The notes below the pieces were generated by a model. The model searched no databases. It saw only the letters and a list, made by a program, of their open reading frames with translations, and was not told the DNA's origin. Shown in pieces: positions 7,483 to 13,807 of a stretch of 20,697 nt of DNA. The DNA is from JBCDCP01 sp039181495 (GTDB taxonomy: Bacteria; Pseudomonadota; Alphaproteobacteria; Rhizobiales; Tepidamorphaceae), in assembly GCA_039181495.1 (NCBI GenBank), contig JBCDCP010000045.1, positions 1 through 20,697 of the forward strand, in the 5' to 3' direction. Position 1 is the stretch's first letter, and each line of letters starts with the position of its first letter. The position numbers were made by a program, and so were the translations under genes.

Positions 7483-7917
7483 CTACTGATGCTTTTCTTG
7501 CGCGGTATCGGGCATGACAAACCGGCTCAGGGGTATCTCGGCGATTGCGGTGATCTCTACCAGCAATCTGCGATCGTACAGCGATGAAACTTCCAGAGTG
7601 GTGGTTACAGGATATGGCGCTTTGAAGAAGCTCGTTCGTATCTCGCCGCAGCCCATAAAAGCCTGGATATCGGTCGTGAACTGCTGAAGCGAGACGATAT
7701 CGCTCATCCTTCCGCCCATCGGATCAAGCACGGCAGAAATATTGTGAAGGACCTGCGAAACCTGGGCCGCCATATCGCCTTCACCAATGATCTGGCCGTT
7801 TGGTCCCAGGGCGACCTGTCCCTTGAGAAATACCGTCTGTCCATTGCCTGCGATGACTGCCTGGCAAAAAGCCCCGAAAGGGCTCCAGACTGTCGGCGGA
7901 TCGAAGCTCTTTGCCAT
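7483..7917 (-). CDS. RidA/YjgF/UK114-family protein, catalytic Arg replaced
   Basis: From the ATG at 7917 (AAAGAG 8 nt upstream) it is 144 residues, the usual length for a trimeric RidA-fold protein. The fold signatures are present: VFLKGQVAL, GDMAAQVSQVLHNISAVLDPMGG, and a C-terminal VEITAIAEIP. Archetypal RidA uses an arginine in the PARSxVEV segment to hydrolyse reactive enamines. Here the aligned segment reads PVTTTLEV, with Thr105 in place of that Arg, so enamine deaminase activity is doubtful. It more likely belongs to a diverged Rid subfamily with another ligand or reaction. The gene lies 27 bp after the DUF6196-like gene and 40 bp before the LysE exporter. The longer frame to 7941 adds only eight residues. 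Confidence 0.9.
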   Translation of the reverse strand: MAKSFDPPTVWSPFGAFCQAVIAGNGQTVFLKGQVALGPNGQIIGEGDMAAQVSQVLHNISAVLDPMGGRMSDIVSLQQFTTDIQAFMGCGEIRTSFFKAPYPVTTTLEVSSLYDRRLLVEITAIAEIPLSRFVMPDTAQEKHQ

Positions 7918-7944
7918 GTCGCACGCTCTTTCTGTTCTCAAATC

Positions 7945-8415
7945 TCAGTCGTCCGGTTTATCCAGAGCCCGGCCACGGTCAATTAGCGCTGCGATTACGT
8001 CCAGAAACCGTTCACCGGCTGGTCCGACAGGACATGCCCAATAGTCCAGCGCTCCCTGACACGTCTGAAACAGTTTGGCAGAGGCGCGGCGGTCCTTTCC
8101 ACAAATAACGATGGCGCCGGTCCGTCCCATTGTTCTCAGGTAAGAGTGCAACCAGGCGACGAAGCCGATGGCACTGGGGCCAGCTTCCGAGAACCTGAAG
8201 AGAACGACGCAGAATCGGCCCTCAGTCTCAGATGTTTGAGCAGGGACAAACTCGAACCATGTGCCGGCATCAGAGACACACGCAACCGCCTCGCGAGAAG
8301 GCGGGTCTCCTCCGTCGAGGCGTCGCCAAACATATTCCTTCTCAAAAACAGCGGTATCGGCTTGGGCAATCACCTTGCACAGACGCTGATCAAATTGCTC
8401 GTCGGTTTCTTCCAT
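7945..8415 (-). CDS. soluble protein resembling DUF6196, unknown function
   Basis: From the ATG at 8415 the protein has 156 residues, without signal peptide or membrane helix. The opening EQFDQRLCKVIAQADTAVFEKEYVW, the central GFVAWLHSYLRTMGRTGAIVICG and the C-terminal LDYWACPV resemble, from memory, the DUF6196 family. That assignment needs a profile search. GGAAAGC lies a few bases before the 8415 ATG; an alternative ATG is at 8427. It is the first gene of the DUF6196-RidA-LysE operon, divergent from the HxlR regulator. The inverted repeat between them (8449-8478) lies over its promoter region. I can give no biochemical function. Confidence 0.78.
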   Translation of the reverse strand: MEETDEQFDQRLCKVIAQADTAVFEKEYVWRRLDGGDPPSREAVACVSDAGTWFEFVPAQTSETEGRFCVVLFRFSEAGPSAIGFVAWLHSYLRTMGRTGAIVICGKDRRASAKLFQTCQGALDYWACPVGPAGERFLDVIAALIDRGRALDKPDD

Positions 8416-8441
8416 GTTGCTTTCCATCCATGGCAATGGTC

Positions 8442-8447
8442 ACTATA
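8442..8447 (-). promoter_or_regulatory. candidate -10 element for the DUF6196-RidA-LysE operon
   Basis: Read on the minus strand this is TATAGT, placed 26 bp before the 8415 start codon and immediately beside the inverted repeat at 8449-8478. A protein bound there would cover the region just upstream of the -10. I could not identify a good -35 at proper spacing, so the call is tentative. Confidence 0.35.
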
Positions 8448-8448
8448 A

Positions 8449-8478
8449 TTTCTATAGCATAGTAACTTGCTATAGAAA
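8449..8478. promoter_or_regulatory. perfect inverted repeat, candidate HxlR operator
   Basis: The arms TTTCTATAGCA (8449-8459) and TGCTATAGAAA (8468-8478) are perfect reverse complements of 11 bp with an 8-bp spacer. It sits in the only AT-rich stretch of this neighbourhood, between divergent genes, one of which encodes an HxlR winged-helix regulator. Further half-site matches occur nearby: ATAGCATA is repeated at 8454-8461 and 8481-8488, and ATAGAAA at 8472-8478 and 8491-8497. Symmetric dyads of this kind suit dimeric HxlR proteins and suggest autoregulation plus control of the divergent operon. Confidence 0.75.
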
Positions 8479-8487
8479 ACATAGCAT

Positions 8488-8850
8488 ATGATAGAAATTC
8501 CAAAACCAGGACAGCCAGTCAGGGGCTCACGCAGCGGCGCTCCGATCATGGCTCTTTTTGACTTGCTCGGTAGGCATTGGGCCATGGGGATCCTTTGGCA
8601 CCTCTGTGAGGCAGGGCCATTGACGTTTCGGGCGCTGGAAACGAAATGCGAATCCATCACGCCTGCGTCTCTGAACAAACGCGTCAAAGAGCTTAGAGCT
8701 GCAGGATTGGTGGAAAGAACTGAAGGTGGCTATGCGGCGACAGATCTGGGCAAACGCCTGTATCCGCGCCTTTTGTCCATTGCTGACTTCTCGTTGGAGT
8801 GGGCCGGCCATCTCTCACAGCGCGATCAAGAAATTAGGCGCGTGCGGTAG
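8488..8850 (+). CDS. HxlR-family winged helix-turn-helix regulator
   Basis: This 120-residue protein is a single HxlR/DUF24 domain. It has the conserved core helix FDLLGRHWAMGILWHLCEAGPLTFRAL, the recognition helix region ITPASLNKRVKELRAAGLVER, and a wing ending in YAATDLGKRLYP. Such dimeric regulators usually control an adjacent divergent gene in response to a reactive small molecule. No cysteine lies near the N-terminus where redox-sensing HxlR proteins usually carry one, so a ligand-binding mode is more likely than thiol sensing. The start at 8488 has no clear ribosome site, and the operator right arm ends 9 bp before it, so the mRNA may be very short-leadered. A later ATG at 8548 would remove 20 residues and also lacks a ribosome site. 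Confidence 0.9.
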   Translation: MIEIPKPGQPVRGSRSGAPIMALFDLLGRHWAMGILWHLCEAGPLTFRALETKCESITPASLNKRVKELRAAGLVERTEGGYAATDLGKRLYPRLLSIADFSLEWAGHLSQRDQEIRRVR

Positions 8851-9133
8851 CTAACTTCAAAGACACTTCACTGCGAACCCGGAGCCTAGATCGACGTTTG
8901 GGTTGGCCGTCTCGATCATAGTTTCCTTCGGTCGGTTTCGGCCCTTCGGCCCGAGCCAGATACCGGCTTCAGGCAGATGAACTGGAAGCCGGACATTCAG
9001 CCGCAATTCTCGCCCTAGGCAATCGCGTTGAGACATGGCAGATCAAACAGACTATCCGCGAGGGCAATCGGCGTTCGCTCGTTTCGTCTGATTGCCACCT
9101 TGGGCCAGCCATTGGTCAACCAGGAGCAGGATG

Positions 9134-10522
9134 ATGAATCGAAGGGGGTTCCTGACACTGTCCGGTGCGACTGCCGCCAGTGCTGCGATTGCCGGAACAG
9201 CGGGTTGGGTGGCTGCCTCATCGCCGAAGCCAATTGAGCTGAAAATCCAGCAAGCGCGGTACAAATTCCGCGACACCGCGACCGAGAACATGGTCAGCCT
9301 GTCGCCGGATGCGCCGCCGCCGGTCGTTCGCATGCGGCAGGGCGAACCGTTCAGGGCCAATGTCACCAACACGCTTGCTGACGCATCCGCTATGCACTGG
9401 CACGGCATCCGGGTCCCCAACGAAATGGACGGGGTCCCCTATCTGACTCAATGGCCGATCGAGCAGGGCGAAACCTGGCACTATGCCTACACGTCGGAGG
9501 ATGCCGGAACCTACTGGTACCATCCCCACTGCATGACGATGGATCAAATCGCCCGGGGACTGACCGGCGTGCTCGTTGTGGATGAACGGCGCGACCCGGG
9601 CTTCGACGCGGAAACGATATTGAACCTGCGTGACTTCCGCATTGGCGATGATGGCCAGTTCCTACAGCTCTACTCCGCCCGCCGCGCGGCAAGGTCCGGC
9701 ACGCTGGGGACCGTGATGACCGCAAACTGGGAGCAGAACCCGGTCTACAATCACGCACCCGGCGCCATTGTTCGGCTTCGGGTTGCGGCAACTGACACCA
9801 CCCGCATCTATCGACTGGCACTTGAAGGTGGCGAGGGCCGCATTCTTGCAGCCGACGGACATCCCTTGAGGCAAGCCCTTGCCTGGCCAACACCGGACCA
9901 GCCCATCATCCTGGCGCCCGGCCAAAGGCTCGACATCGCCGTCTTGATGCCGAAGGAAGAAGACCAGGACGTCGTGCTGTCTCATGTGTCGGCCAGAGGC
10001 GCCAGGCCACTGGCAACGCTGCGCACACAAGGCGCATCGCTGAGCCGGATGCCGGGAGACATTCCCGATTTGCCGCCGAACGACGTGCCCGATGCCGACC
10101 CGGCATCGTCAGAGGTTGTAGAGCTCGTCTTCGGATGGTCGCCGGATGGTCTGAAACCCGATAACGGCATCTGCGGCACGCTCGGTTACACCTTCTGGTC
10201 GATCAACCGAACACCGTGGCCGGGCGATGCAGTAGAGGGTACAGGGCCTCTGGCTGAGCTCAGGCTTGGCAAGAGCTATGTTCTGAGAATGCGCAACGAA
10301 AGCCCCAACATGCACCCGATCCACTTGCATGGGCTGGTATTCCGTCCGATCCAATCGAACCAGCGCGAGGTCATCTCGAATTGGACCGACACAATTGTCC
10401 TGGCCAAGAATGAAATCGTGGATGTGTTGGTGGTGGCCGACAATCCCGGAGATTGGGCGTTCCACTGCCATGTGATCGAGCACCAGAAAACGGGATTGGG
10501 CGGGTACATTCGCGTGGTCTGA
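9134..10522 (+). CDS. Tat-exported multicopper oxidase (laccase-like)
   Basis: Periplasmic multicopper oxidases oxidise phenols, Cu(I) or other donors and reduce O2 to water. The ATG at 9134 is preceded by AGGAG 7 nt upstream; the ATG at 9131 is also possible. The protein opens with a twin-arginine signal (NRRGFLTLSG), implying cytosolic folding before export. Copper motifs in order are MHWHG (His88, His90), WYHPH (His130, His132), HPIHLHG (His394, His397, His399) and HCHVIEH (His444, Cys445, His446, His450). All trinuclear and type 1 ligands are present. The usual axial Met position holds Leu455 (QKTGL), as in high-potential laccases. No CueO-like Met-rich insert is seen. At 462 residues it is a typical three-domain enzyme. 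Its substrate is unknown. Confidence 0.94.
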   Translation: MNRRGFLTLSGATAASAAIAGTAGWVAASSPKPIELKIQQARYKFRDTATENMVSLSPDAPPPVVRMRQGEPFRANVTNTLADASAMHWHGIRVPNEMDGVPYLTQWPIEQGETWHYAYTSEDAGTYWYHPHCMTMDQIARGLTGVLVVDERRDPGFDAETILNLRDFRIGDDGQFLQLYSARRAARSGTLGTVMTANWEQNPVYNHAPGAIVRLRVAATDTTRIYRLALEGGEGRILAADGHPLRQALAWPTPDQPIILAPGQRLDIAVLMPKEEDQDVVLSHVSARGARPLATLRTQGASLSRMPGDIPDLPPNDVPDADPASSEVVELVFGWSPDGLKPDNGICGTLGYTFWSINRTPWPGDAVEGTGPLAELRLGKSYVLRMRNESPNMHPIHLHGLVFRPIQSNQREVISNWTDTIVLAKNEIVDVLVVADNPGDWAFHCHVIEHQKTGLGGYIRVV

Positions 10523-10705
10523 CGGCGTCACAACGCCGGAATGCGGGTGTTCACCGGGCGCCATGCATCAGAGTCGGGGCTCCGATTTACATCAGTGACT
10601 CAGACATAGCTGGCATTCGCTGGAGCACTCACATTTGTGAACGTCCAGCTGGTAGTGAATCCGACCATGCAAAGACAAAGGAAGCATGGTCGAGGCCATC
10701 AACCA

Positions 10706-11614
10706 ATGAACATCGTATCCGATCTTTCCTTCATCCAAAGGCTGTGCCGCACTCTGCGCTCAATGACCCTTGGCCTGCTCCTGTCTACCACGCCATCCTT
10801 GGCGGATATGAGCGCTGAGGAGGTACTCGGGACCACCATCCACGAACTCGAAACCGGGCTTGACGCGCGGATTGGCGTGCTCGTCCGCGACAGCTTGTCA
10901 GGATGGCAGTGGGGTCATCGAGAAGATGAGCGCTTCCTAATGAACAGTACGTTCAAGTCTCTACTTTGTGGAGCAGTGCTCAGCCAAGTCGACAGGGGCA
11001 AGCTGACACTCGATGAACCAATACCAGTCCGCGCCGAGGACATCCTTCAGTATGCACCGGTCACAAAAGAGCATGTGGGAGCAACACTCTCGATTGGTGA
11101 TCTCTGTCTCGCAACACTGGACTTGAGCGACAACACCGCTGCAAATCTTCTGATCGACCGACTCGGCGGTCCATCTTCGATCATGACCAATCTCGGCATT
11201 GTCGGAGACAGCGTCACTCGGATCGACCGAAGAGAACCGGACTTGAATACATTTACTCACGGAGACCCACGCGACACGACCAGCCCCGCCGCGATGCTCA
11301 CAACATGGGATGCGATGCTTCTGGGCGACGCACTTGAACCGGAGTCGCAAGCACAGCTGGCCGAGTGGATGAGCCACGGCGGTACTACCGGCGCATTCCT
11401 CAGGGCCAGCGCGCCCAACAACTGGCAAGTGGTCGATAAATCCGGTGGTGGCAGGGAATACACAAGGAGTGTTGTCGCGATGGTCACACCGCCCGGCGAG
11501 GCGCCGTATCTGGTTGCCATCTATGTATCCGACACGCCTGCCGATTGGGCGATGCGCAACGCGGCAGTGGCTGAGATCGGCGCAGCTGTCATTGAGGTCA
11601 TGAAGGCTCGTTAG
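10706..11614 (+). CDS. bla: class A serine beta-lactamase
   Basis: All class A signature elements appear in order. The nucleophile motif STFK has Ser81 and Lys84 (Ambler Ser70 and Lys73), SDN is at 141-143 (130-132), and EPDLN holds the general base Glu177 (Glu166). The triad KSG is at 245-247 (234-236), with Ser in place of the commoner Thr. It should hydrolyse penicillins; the spectrum cannot be read from the sequence. I chose the ATG at 10706, which gives an N-terminal region with Arg residues, a short hydrophobic core and likely cleavage after PSLA. An in-frame GTG at 10637 and an ATG at 10667 lengthen the N-terminus without improving the signal. No mobile-element sequence flanks it, so it looks like a resident chromosomal gene. 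It lies about 180 bp after the multicopper oxidase. Confidence 0.93.
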   Translation: MNIVSDLSFIQRLCRTLRSMTLGLLLSTTPSLADMSAEEVLGTTIHELETGLDARIGVLVRDSLSGWQWGHREDERFLMNSTFKSLLCGAVLSQVDRGKLTLDEPIPVRAEDILQYAPVTKEHVGATLSIGDLCLATLDLSDNTAANLLIDRLGGPSSIMTNLGIVGDSVTRIDRREPDLNTFTHGDPRDTTSPAAMLTTWDAMLLGDALEPESQAQLAEWMSHGGTTGAFLRASAPNNWQVVDKSGGGREYTRSVVAMVTPPGEAPYLVAIYVSDTPADWAMRNAAVAEIGAAVIEVMKAR

Positions 11615-11787
11615 GTTTCCGCCCATTCGGCACGGAGGCTGGCGACATTCGCGTAGCCTGACGCTGTGACCACACTGAAACTTGGTGTTCGCAAGCTGGC
11701 GTGTCCTTTACAGCGGTACCGGGTTCCATTCCTGGTGGCATCCATGCCAAGTTTCCGCAAGACCATCAAAGATGTTGCGGAGCCACC

Positions 11788-12027
11788 ATGGCATTTGAAG
11801 CGATCAAGGCCGAGTTCTCGCTGTTGTTCCAGGAGATGGAAACGCAGCCGCAGGATTTGCGCGAGCTGTATGAGATGACCCACGAAAAGCTCAACGAATT
11901 GCGTGCCATGGGTATGCCGGTGCCAGACGATCTGGCCGCGTTGGAGCGAAGGCTCGATGCGCTGATGATGCCGGCAGCCGCCCCCGGCGAAGATGGTGGC
12001 GACGGCGGAGGAGATGGCGGCGGCTGA
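11788..12027 (+). CDS. small protein with Gly/Asp-rich tail, unknown function
   Basis: This 79-residue frame has a good ribosome site (GGAG, 5 nt before the ATG at 11788). The first ~58 residues look like a two-helix hairpin, possibly a short coiled coil (FSLLFQEMETQPQDLRELYEMTHEKL and DDLAALERRLDALM). The tail is acidic and glycine-rich (GEDGGDGGGDGGG). I recognise no named family. Net charge is acidic and there is no signal peptide, so a cytosolic protein that binds a partner is likely. It sits alone between the beta-lactamase and rpe genes, about 175 bp before each of its nearest plausible transcription partners. A longer frame from 11701 is possible but has no ribosome site. Confidence 0.72.
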   Translation: MAFEAIKAEFSLLFQEMETQPQDLRELYEMTHEKLNELRAMGMPVPDDLAALERRLDALMMPAAAPGEDGGDGGGDGGG

Positions 12028-12137
12028 CCAACGCGGCGAAGTATCGGCCAGGAATGTTTGATCGTGCGTGAGAGCGCGGATGCTTCGTCTGATAAGTTGG
12101 TTGCCGGCGTCGCACAGGTGGAAAGCGCCAAAGGTGC

Positions 12138-12166
12138 CTGCCATTCACCGCGCGATTGGCTATAGT
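12138..12166 (+). promoter_or_regulatory. candidate sigma-70 promoter of rpe
   Basis: A -10-like TATAGT at 12161-12166 lies 37 bp before the rpe start. CTGCCA at 12138-12143, 17 bp upstream of it, matches four of six bases of the -35 consensus. The call is by eye only. Confidence 0.35.
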
Positions 12167-12203
12167 CCGAACAACTGAAAGCCGCTGAGCTGGAGAACGG
12201 GCT

Positions 12204-12902
12204 ATGGTGCTCGACCGATCGATCAAGATCGCACCCTCAATCCTTGCCTCGGATTTTGCGAATTTCGGTGCGGAATGCCGTGCTGTTGAGGCCGAGGGCG
12301 CGGACTGGGTACATGTCGATGTGATGGACGGGCACTTCGTACCCAACATCACCTTCGGTCCGGAAACCTGCAAAGCCATACGTCCGCATGTCAGCACGGT
12401 GATGGACGTCCATCTGATGATCGCGCCCGTCGATCCCTATATCGCCGCATTCGCCGACGCCGGTGCCGACATCTTAACCGCCCATGTCGAGGCCGGTCCG
12501 CATCTCGACCGAACCCTTCAGGCCATCCGAGACCATGGCTGCAAGGCCGGTGTTGCACTCAATCCAGCTACGCCTGCCGAAACCATCCAGCATGTGCTCG
12601 ACCGGGTCGACCTGATCTGCGTGATGACGGTCAATCCAGGTTTTGGCGGGCAGAGCTTTCTGCACAGCCAGATCAGCAAGATCGCGCAACTGAGGGAGAT
12701 GGTTGGCGACCGCCCGATCCACATCGAGATCGACGGCGGGGTTACACCGGAAACCGCTCCATCCGTCGTCGCCGCGGGTGCCGATGTCCTGGTGGCTGGC
12801 TCCGCGGTTTTCAAGGGTGGGTCGGTGCAAAACCCGGCACCCTATGGCGCCAACATCCGCGCCATCCGGGCCGCTGGTGAAGCCGCCAAACAGGCCGCCT
12901 GA
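12204..12902 (+). CDS. rpe: ribulose-phosphate 3-epimerase
   Basis: This enzyme interconverts D-ribulose 5-phosphate and D-xylulose 5-phosphate in the pentose phosphate pathway and Calvin cycle. The 232-residue protein is a full-length TIM barrel. Metal and catalytic residues are in place: His37 and Asp39 in HVDVMDGHFVPN, His70 in DVHLM, and Asp177 in EIDGGV. The phosphate-binding motifs VNPGFGGQSF and GSAVFKG are also intact. A GGAG lies about 9 nt before the ATG. The next gene follows after 39 bp in the same direction, so the two may share a transcript. No other Calvin-cycle or pentose-phosphate gene is visible in the window. Confidence 0.97.
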   Translation: MVLDRSIKIAPSILASDFANFGAECRAVEAEGADWVHVDVMDGHFVPNITFGPETCKAIRPHVSTVMDVHLMIAPVDPYIAAFADAGADILTAHVEAGPHLDRTLQAIRDHGCKAGVALNPATPAETIQHVLDRVDLICVMTVNPGFGGQSFLHSQISKIAQLREMVGDRPIHIEIDGGVTPETAPSVVAAGADVLVAGSAVFKGGSVQNPAPYGANIRAIRAAGEAAKQAA

Positions 12903-12941
12903 ACAAGGCTTGATGTTTAGAACTTAGTCCAGGAGAACGCC

Positions 12942-13496
12942 ATGGCCGCAACACCACCGCTCTGTGATTTTGGTTGGAAGGCACCTGAGTTCAGCCTGCC
13001 AGGCGTTGATGGCAAGACCTACAGCCTGGCCGATATTGCGGGGCCGAACGGTACGCTGCTGATGTTCATCTGCAATCACTGCCCCTACGTGAAGGCGATC
13101 TTTGATCGTATCGTCCGGGACGCCAAAGACCTTCAGGAACTCGGGGTAGGCGTGGCAGCGATTTGCGCCAATGATGCCAACAACTATCCAGACGACTCGT
13201 TTGAAAACATGCAGCGGGTCAGCGCCGAGCTTGGTTTCACATTTCCCTATCTGCATGACGAGAGCCAGACCGTTGCCCGCGCTTATGATGCGATATGCAC
13301 CCCCGACTTTTTCGGCTTCGATGGGCAAGGCGGATTGCAATATCGCGGGAGGCTGGATGAGTCCCGCGCCAGCCCTGCCCCGGCTGATGCGCCGCGCGAG
13401 CTCTATGACGCCATGAAGCAAGTCGCGGAGACGGGCAAAGGCCCAACCGAGCAGAACGCGTCCATGGGCTGCTCGATCAAATGGAAGGCTGCCTGA
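12942..13496 (+). CDS. thioredoxin-fold redoxin (AhpC/TSA-like) with CNHC site
   Basis: This cytosolic protein of 184 residues starts like a redoxin (FGWKAPEFSLPGVDGKTYSLADIAG). Its active site, FICNHCPYVKAI, has Cys44 and Cys47 in a CxxC pair at the usual place for a thioredoxin fold. The rest of the barrel (FPYLHDESQTVARAYDAICTPDFFGFD) matches the thioredoxin family group often annotated simply as thioredoxin family protein. No signal peptide is present, so it likely acts as a cytosolic thiol reductase or peroxidase-like protein; the partner is unknown. AGGAG lies 6 nt before the ATG. It follows rpe by 39 bp and converges on the FlhB-C gene with 23 bp between. Confidence 0.9.
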   Translation: MAATPPLCDFGWKAPEFSLPGVDGKTYSLADIAGPNGTLLMFICNHCPYVKAIFDRIVRDAKDLQELGVGVAAICANDANNYPDDSFENMQRVSAELGFTFPYLHDESQTVARAYDAICTPDFFGFDGQGGLQYRGRLDESRASPAPADAPRELYDAMKQVAETGKGPTEQNASMGCSIKWKAA

Positions 13497-13519
13497 GGCA
13501 AACAGGCTCCGTCCGACGA

Positions 13520-13804
13520 TCAGCGCTGCGCGCGCGAAAGCACGTAGGAAATGACAGTGGCGACTGCGGTGTAGAGCTCCTCGGGAATCGAGTCTTCGAG
13601 TTCAACCTGTGCAAGTGCTTCGGCGAGCACCGGGTTCTCTTCCACATGAATACCGTGCTCGCGCGCAGTCTCGAGGATTCTCGCAGCAACTTCGCCGCGT
13701 CCTTTCGCCGTCACAGTTGGCGCCTCGCCCTTCGCCTGATCATATTCAAGCGCAATAGCGAGTGAGGCGTCGTCCTGTCCTGCGGTGGGTCTCTTGTCAG
13801 GCAT
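13520..13804 (-). CDS. stand-alone FlhB C-terminal-domain protein (FlhX-like)
   Basis: The 94 residues match only the cytoplasmic C-terminal domain of FlhB, the flagellar export switch. The frame shows ALEYD near residue 20, APTVTAKGRGEVAARILETAREHGIHVEENPVLAEAL in the middle, and the family helix IPEELYTAVATVISYV. There are no membrane helices, and the NPTH autocleavage motif of full FlhB is absent, so the sequence corresponds roughly to the fragment left after cleavage. Its start lies 3 bp after the stop of the FliK-like gene, implying translational coupling. In FlhB biology, FliK contacts this domain to switch export from hook to filament subunits, so the pairing is functionally coherent. 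No other flagellar genes are in the window. Confidence 0.9.
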   Translation of the reverse strand: MPDKRPTAGQDDASLAIALEYDQAKGEAPTVTAKGRGEVAARILETAREHGIHVEENPVLAEALAQVELEDSIPEELYTAVATVISYVLSRAQR

Positions 13805-13807
13805 CGC

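Noticed and set aside
8851..9133. Possible gene or element between hxlR and the multicopper oxidase
   Set aside because: No frame with a ribosome site or domain; only short GC-rich repeats of TTCGG/CGGCCC type are visible.
11611..12144. 177-residue minus-strand frame
   Set aside because: It is antisense to the small protein with a good ribosome site, and its composition is typical of a shadow frame.
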